18,086 bases of DNA from JBARCX01 sp049794535. Lineage in GTDB: Bacteria; Pseudomonadota; Gammaproteobacteria; Xanthomonadales; Rhodanobacteraceae. The number at the start of each line of letters is the position of its first letter. The stretch's first letter is position 1. Positions 8,651-14,546 of the stretch are shown here, in pieces. The position numbers and the translations under genes are program-made. The notes under the pieces are model-generated. The model had not been told where the DNA came from, ran no database searches, and saw only the letters and a list, made by a program, of their open reading frames with translations. The stretch is from assembly GCA_049794535.1 (NCBI GenBank), contig JBARCX010000310.1:1-18086 (forward strand). The letters are read 5' to 3'.

Positions 8651-8665
8651 TCACCTGAGTGATGG
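8648..8665. repeat. Inverted repeat touching the flgB -24 element
   Basis: CCATCACCTGAGTGATGG is a perfect inverted repeat with 7-base arms and a 4-base spacer. Its left three bases are the complement of the TGG of the sigma-54 -24 element. It could be a regulator site or an RNA hairpin in the cheV 3' trailer; the sequence does not decide. Confidence 0.55.
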
Positions 8666-8723
8666 TTATCGAAGACGCGCGAACGCTGTCCTACAGCCGT
8701 TGGAATGCATCCAACCAGCGATA

Positions 8724-8754
8724 TCACCAAACCGTGGTGACGTTATGTCGACAT
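8724..8754. repeat. Two further inverted repeats upstream of the flgB promoter
   Basis: TCACCA-AACCG-TGGTGA (8724-8740) and the perfect palindrome ATGTCGACAT (8745-8754) lie 100-130 bases upstream of the expected flgB transcription start. That is the distance range where sigma-54 activators bind. No specific protein can be assigned. Confidence 0.35.
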
Positions 8755-8794
8755 CACGGGACGAGATTCCGACATCTGCCGATGAAGCAGATGG

Positions 8795-8812
8795 CCGTCA
8801 ATTTGTTGACGG
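8795..8812. promoter_or_regulatory. Palindrome over the cheV stop, FleQ-box-like
   Basis: CCGTCAATTTGTTGACGG is a perfect inverted repeat (7-base arms, 4-base spacer) spanning the last codons and stop of cheV. Its core GTCA-N6-TGAC matches the outer half-sites of the P. aeruginosa FleQ box (GTCA-N-TAAAT-TGAC as I recall it). It lies about 180 bases upstream of the expected flgB start. It may be an enhancer for the flgB promoter or the stem of a weak cheV terminator; there is no T-run after it on the minus strand. Confidence 0.45.
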
Positions 8813-9724
8813 TGGCAACAACTCGAGTACGGCTTGCGCCAGGATATCCGGCTGGAACTTGGCGACAAAGCGATCCGCTCCCACCTCACTCACCATGGCG
8901 GCATTGAATACGCCACTGAGTGAGCTATGCAGCAATACCTTCAAACGCTTCAGCGATGGTGTCTCGCGTATCGCACGCGTCAACGCATAGCCATCCATAC
9001 GCGGCATTTCAATATCTGACAATACCAACTTCACGCCCGCATCGGGATCGCCTTCGGCTAATTCCAACAGACGCTCCAAGGCCTCACGCCCATCCTGCGC
9101 CACCAGGCATTCGATACCCATTTGCTTGAACAGGCCCACCACGCGACGGCGCGCAATCTGCGAATCATCCACAACCAGCACACGACGCGGCGACAGTTCA
9201 AAGCGCGTTGCCGTGTGCTGCATCTGCTCGGACAACTCGGCCGGCATCGCATCGATACTGGCCAATACGTGCTCCACATCGACCACGGCAAGCAAGGCAC
9301 CATCGATACGCGACACCGCATTCACTCGCGCGCCAAAACCCAGCGCACTGGTCGGCGCCACCAACGACTCGCCTTCGCAATGCACGATGCGCTGCAGGTC
9401 CGCTACCAGAAAGCCCTGCACGGTGCGATTGAATTCGGTAACGATCAGATGGGCGGATGGCTCATCCTGCAGTGGGGCGTAACCCAGCGCAGCGGCCAGG
9501 TCGATCACCGGAATGGTCTGCCCGCGATAGTCGCAACTGCCCGCCATCAAGGCATGCGCTGTCGGCATACGCTCCAGCGGCGTACGCCGCAACACCTCGC
9601 GTACCTTGAACACGTTGATGCCGAACAGCTGCGCATCGCCCAGGCGGAACAGCAGCATCGCTACCCGGTTGTGCCCCGCCAGACGGGTATAACGTTCAAC
9701 GCTGTCCAGCAATGCACCCGCCAT
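8798..9724 (-). CDS. cheV: Chemotaxis coupling/response protein CheV (CheW + receiver)
   Basis: CheV links chemoreceptors to CheA, and its receiver domain acts in adaptation or as a phosphate sink. The 308 residues show a CheW-like domain at about 20-160 (FGINVFKVREVL, YRGQTIPVIDLAAALG) and a receiver domain at about 181-303. In the receiver, RVLVVDDSQIARR provides the acidic pair D186/D187, LVLSDIEMPRMDGYAL contains the phospho-acceptor D237, LLHSSLSG carries the conserved Ser, and K289 lies in VAKF. All key residues are present. GAGGAG lies five bases before the ATG at 9724. A sigma-28 promoter is just upstream. In many gammaproteobacteria cheV-cheR precede flgB; here no cheR is adjacent. 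Confidence 0.95.
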   Translation of the reverse strand: MAGALLDSVERYTRLAGHNRVAMLLFRLGDAQLFGINVFKVREVLRRTPLERMPTAHALMAGSCDYRGQTIPVIDLAAALGYAPLQDEPSAHLIVTEFNRTVQGFLVADLQRIVHCEGESLVAPTSALGFGARVNAVSRIDGALLAVVDVEHVLASIDAMPAELSEQMQHTATRFELSPRRVLVVDDSQIARRRVVGLFKQMGIECLVAQDGREALERLLELAEGDPDAGVKLVLSDIEMPRMDGYALTRAIRETPSLKRLKVLLHSSLSGVFNAAMVSEVGADRFVAKFQPDILAQAVLELLPPSTN

Positions 9725-9766
9725 GTCGGCTCCTCAACGCCATACCGCAATACGCGGCTCGATGAG

Positions 9767-9793
9767 CTATCGGCCGCGTGGCGGTGCACTTGA
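9767..9793 (-). promoter_or_regulatory. Sigma-28 (FliA) promoter of cheV
   Basis: On the minus strand TCAAGTGC, 11 bases, then GCCGATAG. The -10 element matches GCCGATAA at 7 of 8, and the -35 element keeps the TNAAGT core common in pseudomonad FliA promoters. The 11-base spacing is canonical. Transcription should begin near 9760, leaving a short leader that includes the cheV GAGGAG site. Confidence 0.78.
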
Positions 9794-9828
9794 GCTGATC
9801 ACACTCCGAGCAGCACATCACGCCAGAC

Positions 9829-9907
9829 GTAGGTTGGCGGTGAGCGAAGTGAACCCCAACGTTTGCATACCGTCGTGCGGGGTATCGCTTCGCTCCACCC
9901 TGCCTAC
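9829..9907. repeat. REP-like imperfect palindrome between divergent promoters
   Basis: The left arm starts GTAGGTTGGCGG, followed by TGAGCGAAGTGAACCCCA. The right arm, read as its complement, starts GTAGGCAGGGTGG, followed by AGCGAAGCGATACCCC. The arms match over roughly 30 bases with a few mismatches around a loop of about 15 bases. The GTAGG...GGAGCGAAGCG...ACCCC pattern resembles short dispersed palindromes seen in many proteobacterial genomes. It has no coding capacity and occupies the middle of the cheV/receptor intergenic space. Confidence 0.7.
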
Positions 9908-9994
9908 AAAACTACATAGCCGCGCATTTAATACTGCCCTGGCTCAGCTCCCTCCTGGATGGGCGTTAGGCTGATCACCGCCATTTCCACTCCG

Positions 9995-10009
9995 TGGCAT
10001 ACGCCTTGC
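9995..10009 (+). promoter_or_regulatory. Sigma-54 promoter of the soluble receptor-flgA operon
   Basis: TGGCATACGCCTTGC has GG and GC ten bases apart and the same TGGCAT/TTGC boxes as the flgB promoter. Transcription should start near 10021, about 51 bases before the ATG at 10072. The promoter overlaps the earlier in-frame ATG at 9994, which therefore cannot be the translation start. Confidence 0.87.
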
Positions 10010-10071
10010 TTGCTCAAGTTTCGCCGCATCCCGACGATCTGCATGCATCCCATCAAGGAAATGTCACATCC

Positions 10072-11382
10072 ATGAGCCTTATCCGGAGCAAGCATCTCGC
10101 CGCACTGGCACACGCCGCTGCCAATGGCGATGACAACCAGCTTGCACTGCTCTCCCGCCAGCATCCGCGTATTGCGCAGGCGCTTGCGCCCTTGCTCGAG
10201 CGCGTGGCACCCCGTGCCCCGGTGGCCGTAGCGCTGCAGGCACTGGAGCATCACGGCATGTTGTTGATTGCCGCGCAGTCGCTCGGCCGCGAACAAAGTG
10301 CGCTGGAACAGGCGGCGTCGGAAAGCCGCGATAGCGCCAGTCGTTTGACGGAGGGTGGCACCGGAATCTCGACGGCCATGTCGCAAGCCACTGGCGGCAT
10401 TGGTGAAGCCCAGGCCGCTGGAGAGCAAAGCCGGGCCACGGTGAGCGAGCTGGATGGTCAGCTGCGCCTGTTGCGTAGTGCGCTGTCGACGATGAACCGC
10501 AATCAGAGTCAGCTGGCCGAACAGGTGGCGCAGATTCGCAAGCTCACTGCGAGCGTGCAGGAGATTGCTCACCAGACCAATTTGGTGGCATTGAATGCCG
10601 CCATTGAAGCGGCGCGCGCTGGCGAAGCGGGCCGCGGCTTTGCCGTGGTGGCCGACGAAGTAAAGCAACTCGCCGAAAAAACCACCCTGGCCACCGCCGA
10701 GATCGAAACCGTCACCGGCTCGATCGGCGAGTTTTCACTCCATATGGAAGGTGATGTGCAGCTCGGGTTGCAACGCCTGGAGCGTGCGCAAGCAGGTATC
10801 GGCGAAGCGGAGCAGTCACTGCGCCAAGGCAGCGAAGCCTTGCAAGGTGCCAGCGCACGACTGGGCTCACTGCGTGAAAACCAGGACGCCCTGCAAGTAC
10901 GCGCCACCACGACGCAGGCCGCTATCGGCGCACTGCAACGACGCGCGAACGAGGCCCGCCGCCATGGCGAAGCACTCAATCGCGCTGCCGTGTTGACGCA
11001 CCGCCTGTGCCTGAGCTGGCTGGAAGGCGAAACCGGCGACGATATCGCCAGCCTCAGCCTGACCGTGCGCGAATCCGTACAAGGCTTGCGCCAAGGTATG
11101 GAGTTGGCTCTGCGCGAACCCACTGCATTGGACCGCCGCTGGTTCGACACCGACGTACTGCAGCGCAGCCTGGCTCGACTGACTGCCAGCCATCGCCATC
11201 ACCCGGCTAGCCACGCCTTACGCGAATCGGCGGCTCGCCTGCATGAGCAAGGCAATGCCTTTCTCGAATTGCTCGGTAGCGGCCAGCTCGATCGGGCGAC
11301 ACAAATGTCTGCCCAGCTAGAGAGCGAGCGGGAAGCGATCAATGTTCACCTGGCCGCGATGCTGGCCGACGAATACGCATGA
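10072..11382 (+). CDS. Soluble methyl-accepting chemotaxis protein with His-rich C-terminal region
   Basis: This is a cytoplasmic chemoreceptor: 436 residues, no signal peptide and no membrane segment. The signalling hairpin tip is unmistakable at about 163-202 (EIAHQTNLVALNAAIEAARA, then GEAGRGFAVVADEVKQLAEK), flanked by long Ala/Gln-rich coiled-coil helices (about 75-160 and 205-305). Residues 1-70 are a short helical start of unknown role. The last 130 residues are helical, with H310/C313, then H374, H376, H377, H381 and H391 and the sequence ARLHEQGNAF. This is weakly reminiscent of the CZB zinc-binding module, but the full CZB ligand pattern is not visible. There is no C-terminal CheR-docking pentapeptide. 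The start at 10072 was chosen because the sigma-54 promoter covers the longer start; AAGGAA is 11 bases upstream. flgA starts two bases after its stop. Confidence 0.9.
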   Translation: MSLIRSKHLAALAHAAANGDDNQLALLSRQHPRIAQALAPLLERVAPRAPVAVALQALEHHGMLLIAAQSLGREQSALEQAASESRDSASRLTEGGTGISTAMSQATGGIGEAQAAGEQSRATVSELDGQLRLLRSALSTMNRNQSQLAEQVAQIRKLTASVQEIAHQTNLVALNAAIEAARAGEAGRGFAVVADEVKQLAEKTTLATAEIETVTGSIGEFSLHMEGDVQLGLQRLERAQAGIGEAEQSLRQGSEALQGASARLGSLRENQDALQVRATTTQAAIGALQRRANEARRHGEALNRAAVLTHRLCLSWLEGETGDDIASLSLTVRESVQGLRQGMELALREPTALDRRWFDTDVLQRSLARLTASHRHHPASHALRESAARLHEQGNAFLELLGSGQLDRATQMSAQLESEREAINVHLAAMLADEYA

Positions 11383-11383
11383 C

Positions 11384-12082
11384 ATGACACCGCGCGCGAC
11401 CGCCACCGTAGTGCTGATATGGCTTGCTCTTGCCGGCCATGTATACGCTGCGCCAACCACAGCGGCCAGCGTACGTGCGGCGGCTGAGCAAGCAGTACGC
11501 GCGCAATATGGGCAAACCGGCAGCCGCGTGGTGATCGTCCCTGAGCCATTGAATGCCCGTCTGCGCCTGGCCGATTGCGCGCAGGCTTTGCAAACACGTA
11601 TGCCGCCTCACCAAGGGGCGGCTTCGCGAGTGGCGGTCACGGTGAGCTGCCCTGGCAACGCGGGCTGGGCGATTCGGGTACCGGTGCAGATCCAATTGTT
11701 TCGTCAGGTCTTAGTGACCACTCGCCCCTTGGCGCGTGGCGACAGCGTGGGCTTGGGCGACGTGCATACGGAAGAACGCGATGTCGCCCGATTGGGTTAT
11801 GGCTATGTCGAAAGCCTGGATCAGATCGCCGGCCGCTCACTGGCCCGGCCACTGAACGCCGGCAGCGTGCTCGACCCTGGCCAGCTCCAAAGTCGCCAGG
11901 TGGTTCGCTCGGGTGAGCAGGTGCAATTGATCGCCCAGCTCGATGGCATTGAAGTGCGCACCTCCGGCATGGCGCTGGATGGCGGCGATACGGGTGCTCA
12001 CTTGCGCGTGCGCAATGAGCACTCTGGCCGCGTTGTGGACGGCGTTGTGCTGGGGGCGGGCGAGGTAAAGGCGCTACCCTAG
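11384..12082 (+). CDS. flgA: Flagellar P-ring assembly chaperone FlgA
   Basis: FlgA is the periplasmic chaperone needed for FlgI to form the P ring. From the ATG at 11384 there are 232 residues starting with a Sec signal peptide (MTPRATATVVLIWLALAG, cleavage expected near HVYAA). The mature part has RLRLADCAQALQT and VSCPGNAGWAIRVPVQIQLF. A SAF-type domain follows, with TTRPLARGDSVGLGDVHTEE, RSLARPLNAGSVLDP and VVRSGEQVQLIAQ, and the protein ends RNEHSGRVVDGVV. The frame is open from an ATG at 11342, but that start lies inside the receptor gene and would bury the signal peptide. It starts two bases after the receptor stop with no clear ribosome binding site, so coupled translation is likely. 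Confidence 0.93.
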   Translation: MTPRATATVVLIWLALAGHVYAAPTTAASVRAAAEQAVRAQYGQTGSRVVIVPEPLNARLRLADCAQALQTRMPPHQGAASRVAVTVSCPGNAGWAIRVPVQIQLFRQVLVTTRPLARGDSVGLGDVHTEERDVARLGYGYVESLDQIAGRSLARPLNAGSVLDPGQLQSRQVVRSGEQVQLIAQLDGIEVRTSGMALDGGDTGAHLRVRNEHSGRVVDGVVLGAGEVKALP

Positions 12083-12160
12083 GGCCCACTCATGCACTCA
12101 CGCCAATTTCACCTTGGTAACCTTCACCTAAACAGAGACATAGCCGGCTAACGGCGACCG

Positions 12161-12187
12161 TAAAGTTCCAGACCGATGTGCCGATAC
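12161..12187 (+). promoter_or_regulatory. Sigma-28 (FliA) promoter of flgMN
   Basis: TAAAGTTC, 11 bases, then GCCGATAC: 7 of 8 matches to both TAAAGTTT and GCCGATAA with exact spacing. Transcription should start near 12194, about 36 bases before the flgM ATG. A perfect 10-base palindrome, TAGCCGGCTA (12141-12150), sits just upstream of the -35 element. FliA-driven flgM is the classical feedback arrangement. Confidence 0.92.
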
Positions 12188-12229
12188 CTCTCGTAGGGCT
12201 CATTCGCAGATAGAGAATCCTAAGGACTT

Positions 12230-12607
12230 ATGAACACAACCATTTCGCCCAACGGCCTGCCTGTACTGCCTCAGGCAACGACCAACACGGGCAACAACGG
12301 CAGCCAGACCGCTAACGCGACCAGTAGCGGCTCAAGCCCGCTGCAGGCCAACGACAGCGTGCAATTGACTGACTCGGCGCGTGCGCTGCAGCAAGCCAAC
12401 AGCACGGCGGACGCTCAAAGCCCGGTCAACTCCGCGCGCGTCGAGCAGATTCGCAAGTCGTTGGCTGATGGCAGCTACCGCATTGATGCCAGCAATATCG
12501 CTGACAAGCTGACCTCCATGGAAAGCCAGATCAGCGCCAGCCAGGCCAGCGGCAGCCAGACCGCAGCCACCACACCCAGCAGCGGCTCCGCCAATAACAC
12601 GCCATGA
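12230..12607 (+). CDS. flgM: Anti-sigma-28 factor FlgM
   Basis: FlgM binds FliA (sigma-28) and keeps it inactive until FlgM is exported through the finished hook-basal body. The protein has 125 residues. A low-complexity N-terminal 40 residues rich in Asn/Thr/Ser precede the conserved part NDSVQLTDSARALQQ and then VEQIRKSLADGSYRIDASNI, ADKL, the sigma-binding helices of the family. Residues 101-125 form an extra Ser/Gln/Thr-rich tail after the last conserved helix, making it somewhat longer than the usual 90-110. TAAGGA precedes the ATG with only three bases between, which is tight. The stop overlaps flgN by four bases (ATGA). Confidence 0.93.
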   Translation: MNTTISPNGLPVLPQATTNTGNNGSQTANATSSGSSPLQANDSVQLTDSARALQQANSTADAQSPVNSARVEQIRKSLADGSYRIDASNIADKLTSMESQISASQASGSQTAATTPSSGSANNTP

Positions 12608-13050
12608 CCCAGCCCCTGCAGGCCGAGCTCGATAGCGCACTGCGTACCGTCGTCGACGAGATGAGCGCTGCCGCCACGCAGCTGATCTCCGTTCTCGACG
12701 AGGAGCGCGAAGCGCTCAATAGTGCCGACGCCAGCGCGCTCAATCGCGCAGGCGAGGCCAAGCAGTTGCTGATGCGCCAGCTCGAGCAGCTCGATGCCGA
12801 ACGCCTGCATATGCGCACGGCATCGTTGCCGGCTTCGCAAGAGACGCAGCCTGCCTGGGGAAATGTACTCAACTCGTTGCTGGCCTGCCGCGACAAGAAT
12901 CTGCGCAATGGCGCACTGGTCAGCCAACGATTGACACAGGTACGCCGCGCCTTATCGGTATTGACCGGCAACCCGGACGCCAACAGTACGTATAGCCATA
13001 GCGGTGAGCTGAAGACCGGGTATCGCTCGGTGCCACTTGCTGAAGTTTGA
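12604..13050 (+). CDS. flgN: Flagellar export chaperone FlgN
   Basis: FlgN is the cytoplasmic export chaperone of the hook-filament junction proteins FlgK and FlgL. The 148 residues are mostly alpha-helical. The first helix runs LDSALRTVVDEMSAAATQL and is followed by ISVLDEEREALNSADASAL. The family-like C-terminal helix is CRDKNLRNGALVSQRLTQV, and the polar tail (SGELKTGYRSVPLAEV) resembles the flexible tail that binds clients. Sequence conservation in FlgN is low, so the call rests on size, helical pattern and the four-base ATGA overlap with flgM. Its expected client gene, flgK, lies at the other end of the cluster. Confidence 0.88.
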   Translation: MTQPLQAELDSALRTVVDEMSAAATQLISVLDEEREALNSADASALNRAGEAKQLLMRQLEQLDAERLHMRTASLPASQETQPAWGNVLNSLLACRDKNLRNGALVSQRLTQVRRALSVLTGNPDANSTYSHSGELKTGYRSVPLAEV

Positions 13051-13209
13051 TTGCGCCGCATCAGATCTTGCTGCGCGCCTGCTCCTGCCAAATCGTTCTG
13101 CCTGCTGCCCTGAAACCGCCTCAATGATGTGACGGTTGCGTCGAAGAGGCTCTAAACATCGCGCCAGCACGTTAGTCCTTCTGTCTCCGCCTGATCCAGA
13201 CGAACATAC
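13051..13209 (+). other. Gap between flgN and the EAL-HDOD gene
   Basis: These 159 bases have no supported gene. I found no sigma-54 or sigma-28 motif with correct spacing and no clear terminator, so read-through from the flgM promoter is possible. Confidence 0.4.
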
Positions 13210-14487
13210 ATGAGCACAACCTCAGCCACTGCTACGTCCCGTGATGATGTGCCCGCTTCACTCCAGGGTGAAACGCCACTGCCGATCGTCCGCAGCCCCA
13301 TGCTGGACAATCAGGGGCAGCTGTTCGCGTACGAATTGCTGTTCCATCGCGAAACACTGGATACGGACGAAGAAGCGGCGCTCATGCGTCGACTGCTTAC
13401 CACCATTACCGACGGCGTGATGACGCAGCTGGTTCGCGGCAACCGCGCCTTTCTTCGACTGTCGCGCGACTTGCTGCTTGAACAGACGGATGTGCTCGCA
13501 CACCAGCCGCGACTAGGCATCATCGTTGACCCGCAAAGCGTGGCTGACGCCGATTTGATGCAGCGGCTACAGCAATTATCGCAACGTAGCTGTGCGCTGC
13601 TTTTGGACTTGAGTGCACTGGACGCCAGTGGCGCCACACCCTACTCCCACCTGGAACCACTACTCCGGCTGGTCAAGTACGTGCGCCTGGACGCCAGTGT
13701 GCTGGATGCCTCCACGCTAGCCCGGCAAAGCGAGCAATTGCACGAACGTGGCCTGGGCGTTATCGCTGGCAACGTGGATAACCACGAGGTCTACGGTCGT
13801 TGCCAACGGCTACCGATACAAGCAGTACAAGGGCATTACCTATTAGTACCCGAGCAGATCGAAGTGCCCGTGCTCACGGCGAGCAGCCTGAGCATGCTCC
13901 GACTGATGAATGCGTTGCAGGAAAACAACCCTGGGCCAGTCGAGCTTGGCGAAATCGTTCGCGATGATGCCGTGCTCAGCTACAAGTTGCTCGGCTGCGT
14001 AAACTCCGCCTACTTCGCGCTACCGCGCCAGCTGAAATCCGTGCAGCAGGCGGCGATCTTCTTCGGCGCATCACGCATGCGTAACTGGATCTACACCATG
14101 GCGCTCAGCGGCATGGATGATCGACCGCCGGAATTGCTGCGCACCGCACTCATTCGCGCCCATATGTGCGAGCGACTGGCGCAAGGTATGCCGAACGAGC
14201 AGCAGGAAATGGCCTTCACCACCGGCCTGTTCTCACTACTGGATACGTTGATGTGCGCGCCGATGGATTACGTGCTGCAACATCTTCCACTGGCACCGGA
14301 AATCAGCAGTGCCTTGTTGCGGCAGCAAGGGCCGTTCGCACCGCTGCTGGAACAAATACTGCGTTGGGAAGCTGGCGAAATGCGTAGCATCGATGTCCAA
14401 CCCCAGCAGATCCGTCGCATGGCCAGCACCTACCTCGAAGCCACGCGCTGGGCCGATCACATTTATTCGTTCGCTGAAGCGGCCTGA
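13210..14487 (+). CDS. Degenerate EAL + HDOD domain signalling protein
   Basis: The 425 residues combine a divergent EAL domain (about 24-218) with an HDOD domain (about 222-405), the layout of the YuxH/CdgJ type. The EAL-like part starts with QLFAYELLFHRE (38-48, E42 where EAL would be) and ends IQAVQGHYLLVPE. The catalytic neighbours are changed: the usual DD pair is replaced by LLDLSALD and the downstream glutamate loop by AGNVDNHEVY. It probably does not hydrolyse c-di-GMP. The HDOD part shows ELGEIVRDDAVLSYKLLGCV, then NSAYFALPRQLKSVQQAAIF. It begins 159 bases after flgN with no recognisable promoter between, so it may belong to the flgM transcript. The ribosome binding site before 13210 is weak and a start a few codons further in cannot be excluded. 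A role in motility is inferred from position. Confidence 0.85.
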   Translation: MSTTSATATSRDDVPASLQGETPLPIVRSPMLDNQGQLFAYELLFHRETLDTDEEAALMRRLLTTITDGVMTQLVRGNRAFLRLSRDLLLEQTDVLAHQPRLGIIVDPQSVADADLMQRLQQLSQRSCALLLDLSALDASGATPYSHLEPLLRLVKYVRLDASVLDASTLARQSEQLHERGLGVIAGNVDNHEVYGRCQRLPIQAVQGHYLLVPEQIEVPVLTASSLSMLRLMNALQENNPGPVELGEIVRDDAVLSYKLLGCVNSAYFALPRQLKSVQQAAIFFGASRMRNWIYTMALSGMDDRPPELLRTALIRAHMCERLAQGMPNEQQEMAFTTGLFSLLDTLMCAPMDYVLQHLPLAPEISSALLRQQGPFAPLLEQILRWEAGEMRSIDVQPQQIRRMASTYLEATRWADHIYSFAEAA

Positions 14488-14494
14488 TAGAACC

Positions 14495-14539
14495 GCCGCA
14501 CTGAGTGACAAACCGTGCGGCCACGCGCCAGGCGCGCGT
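14495..14539. terminator. Paired hairpins between convergent genes, candidate bidirectional terminator
   Basis: Two stems follow one another: GCCGCAC/GTGCGGC (14495-14521, 13-base loop) and ACGCGC-CAGGC-GCGCGT (14523-14539). They fill the 59-base space between the convergent EAL-HDOD and DUF4386 genes. T-runs are poor on both sides, so termination strength is uncertain. Confidence 0.5.
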
Positions 14540-14546
14540 CTTGGCC

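Larger units (their letters stand above)
9725..10071. other. 347-base divergent control region between cheV and the soluble receptor gene
   Basis: No gene is supported here. From left to right it holds the cheV ribosome binding site, the cheV sigma-28 promoter (9767-9793), a first GCTGATCAC (9794-9802), the REP-like palindrome (9829-9907), a second GCTGATCAC (9970-9978) and the rightward sigma-54 promoter (9995-10009). The last part is the untranslated leader of the receptor gene. Confidence 0.7.

Noticed and set aside
9994..10071. Longer start of the chemoreceptor gene at the ATG at 9994
   Set aside because: The -24/-12 promoter at 9995-10009 lies on top of it, so the transcript would begin downstream of this ATG.
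9928..10668. Open frame of 246 codons on the minus strand opposite the receptor
   Set aside because: It is antisense to a well-supported gene, with low-complexity Arg/His/Gln content and no recognisable domain.
11342..11383. FlgA start at 11342 inside the receptor gene
   Set aside because: It would place 14 residues before a good Sec signal peptide; the ATG at 11384 starts directly with the signal peptide.
13041..13068. TGAAGTTT at the end of flgN as a sigma-28 -35 box for the EAL-HDOD gene
   Set aside because: No GCCGATAA-like element is found at 11 bases.
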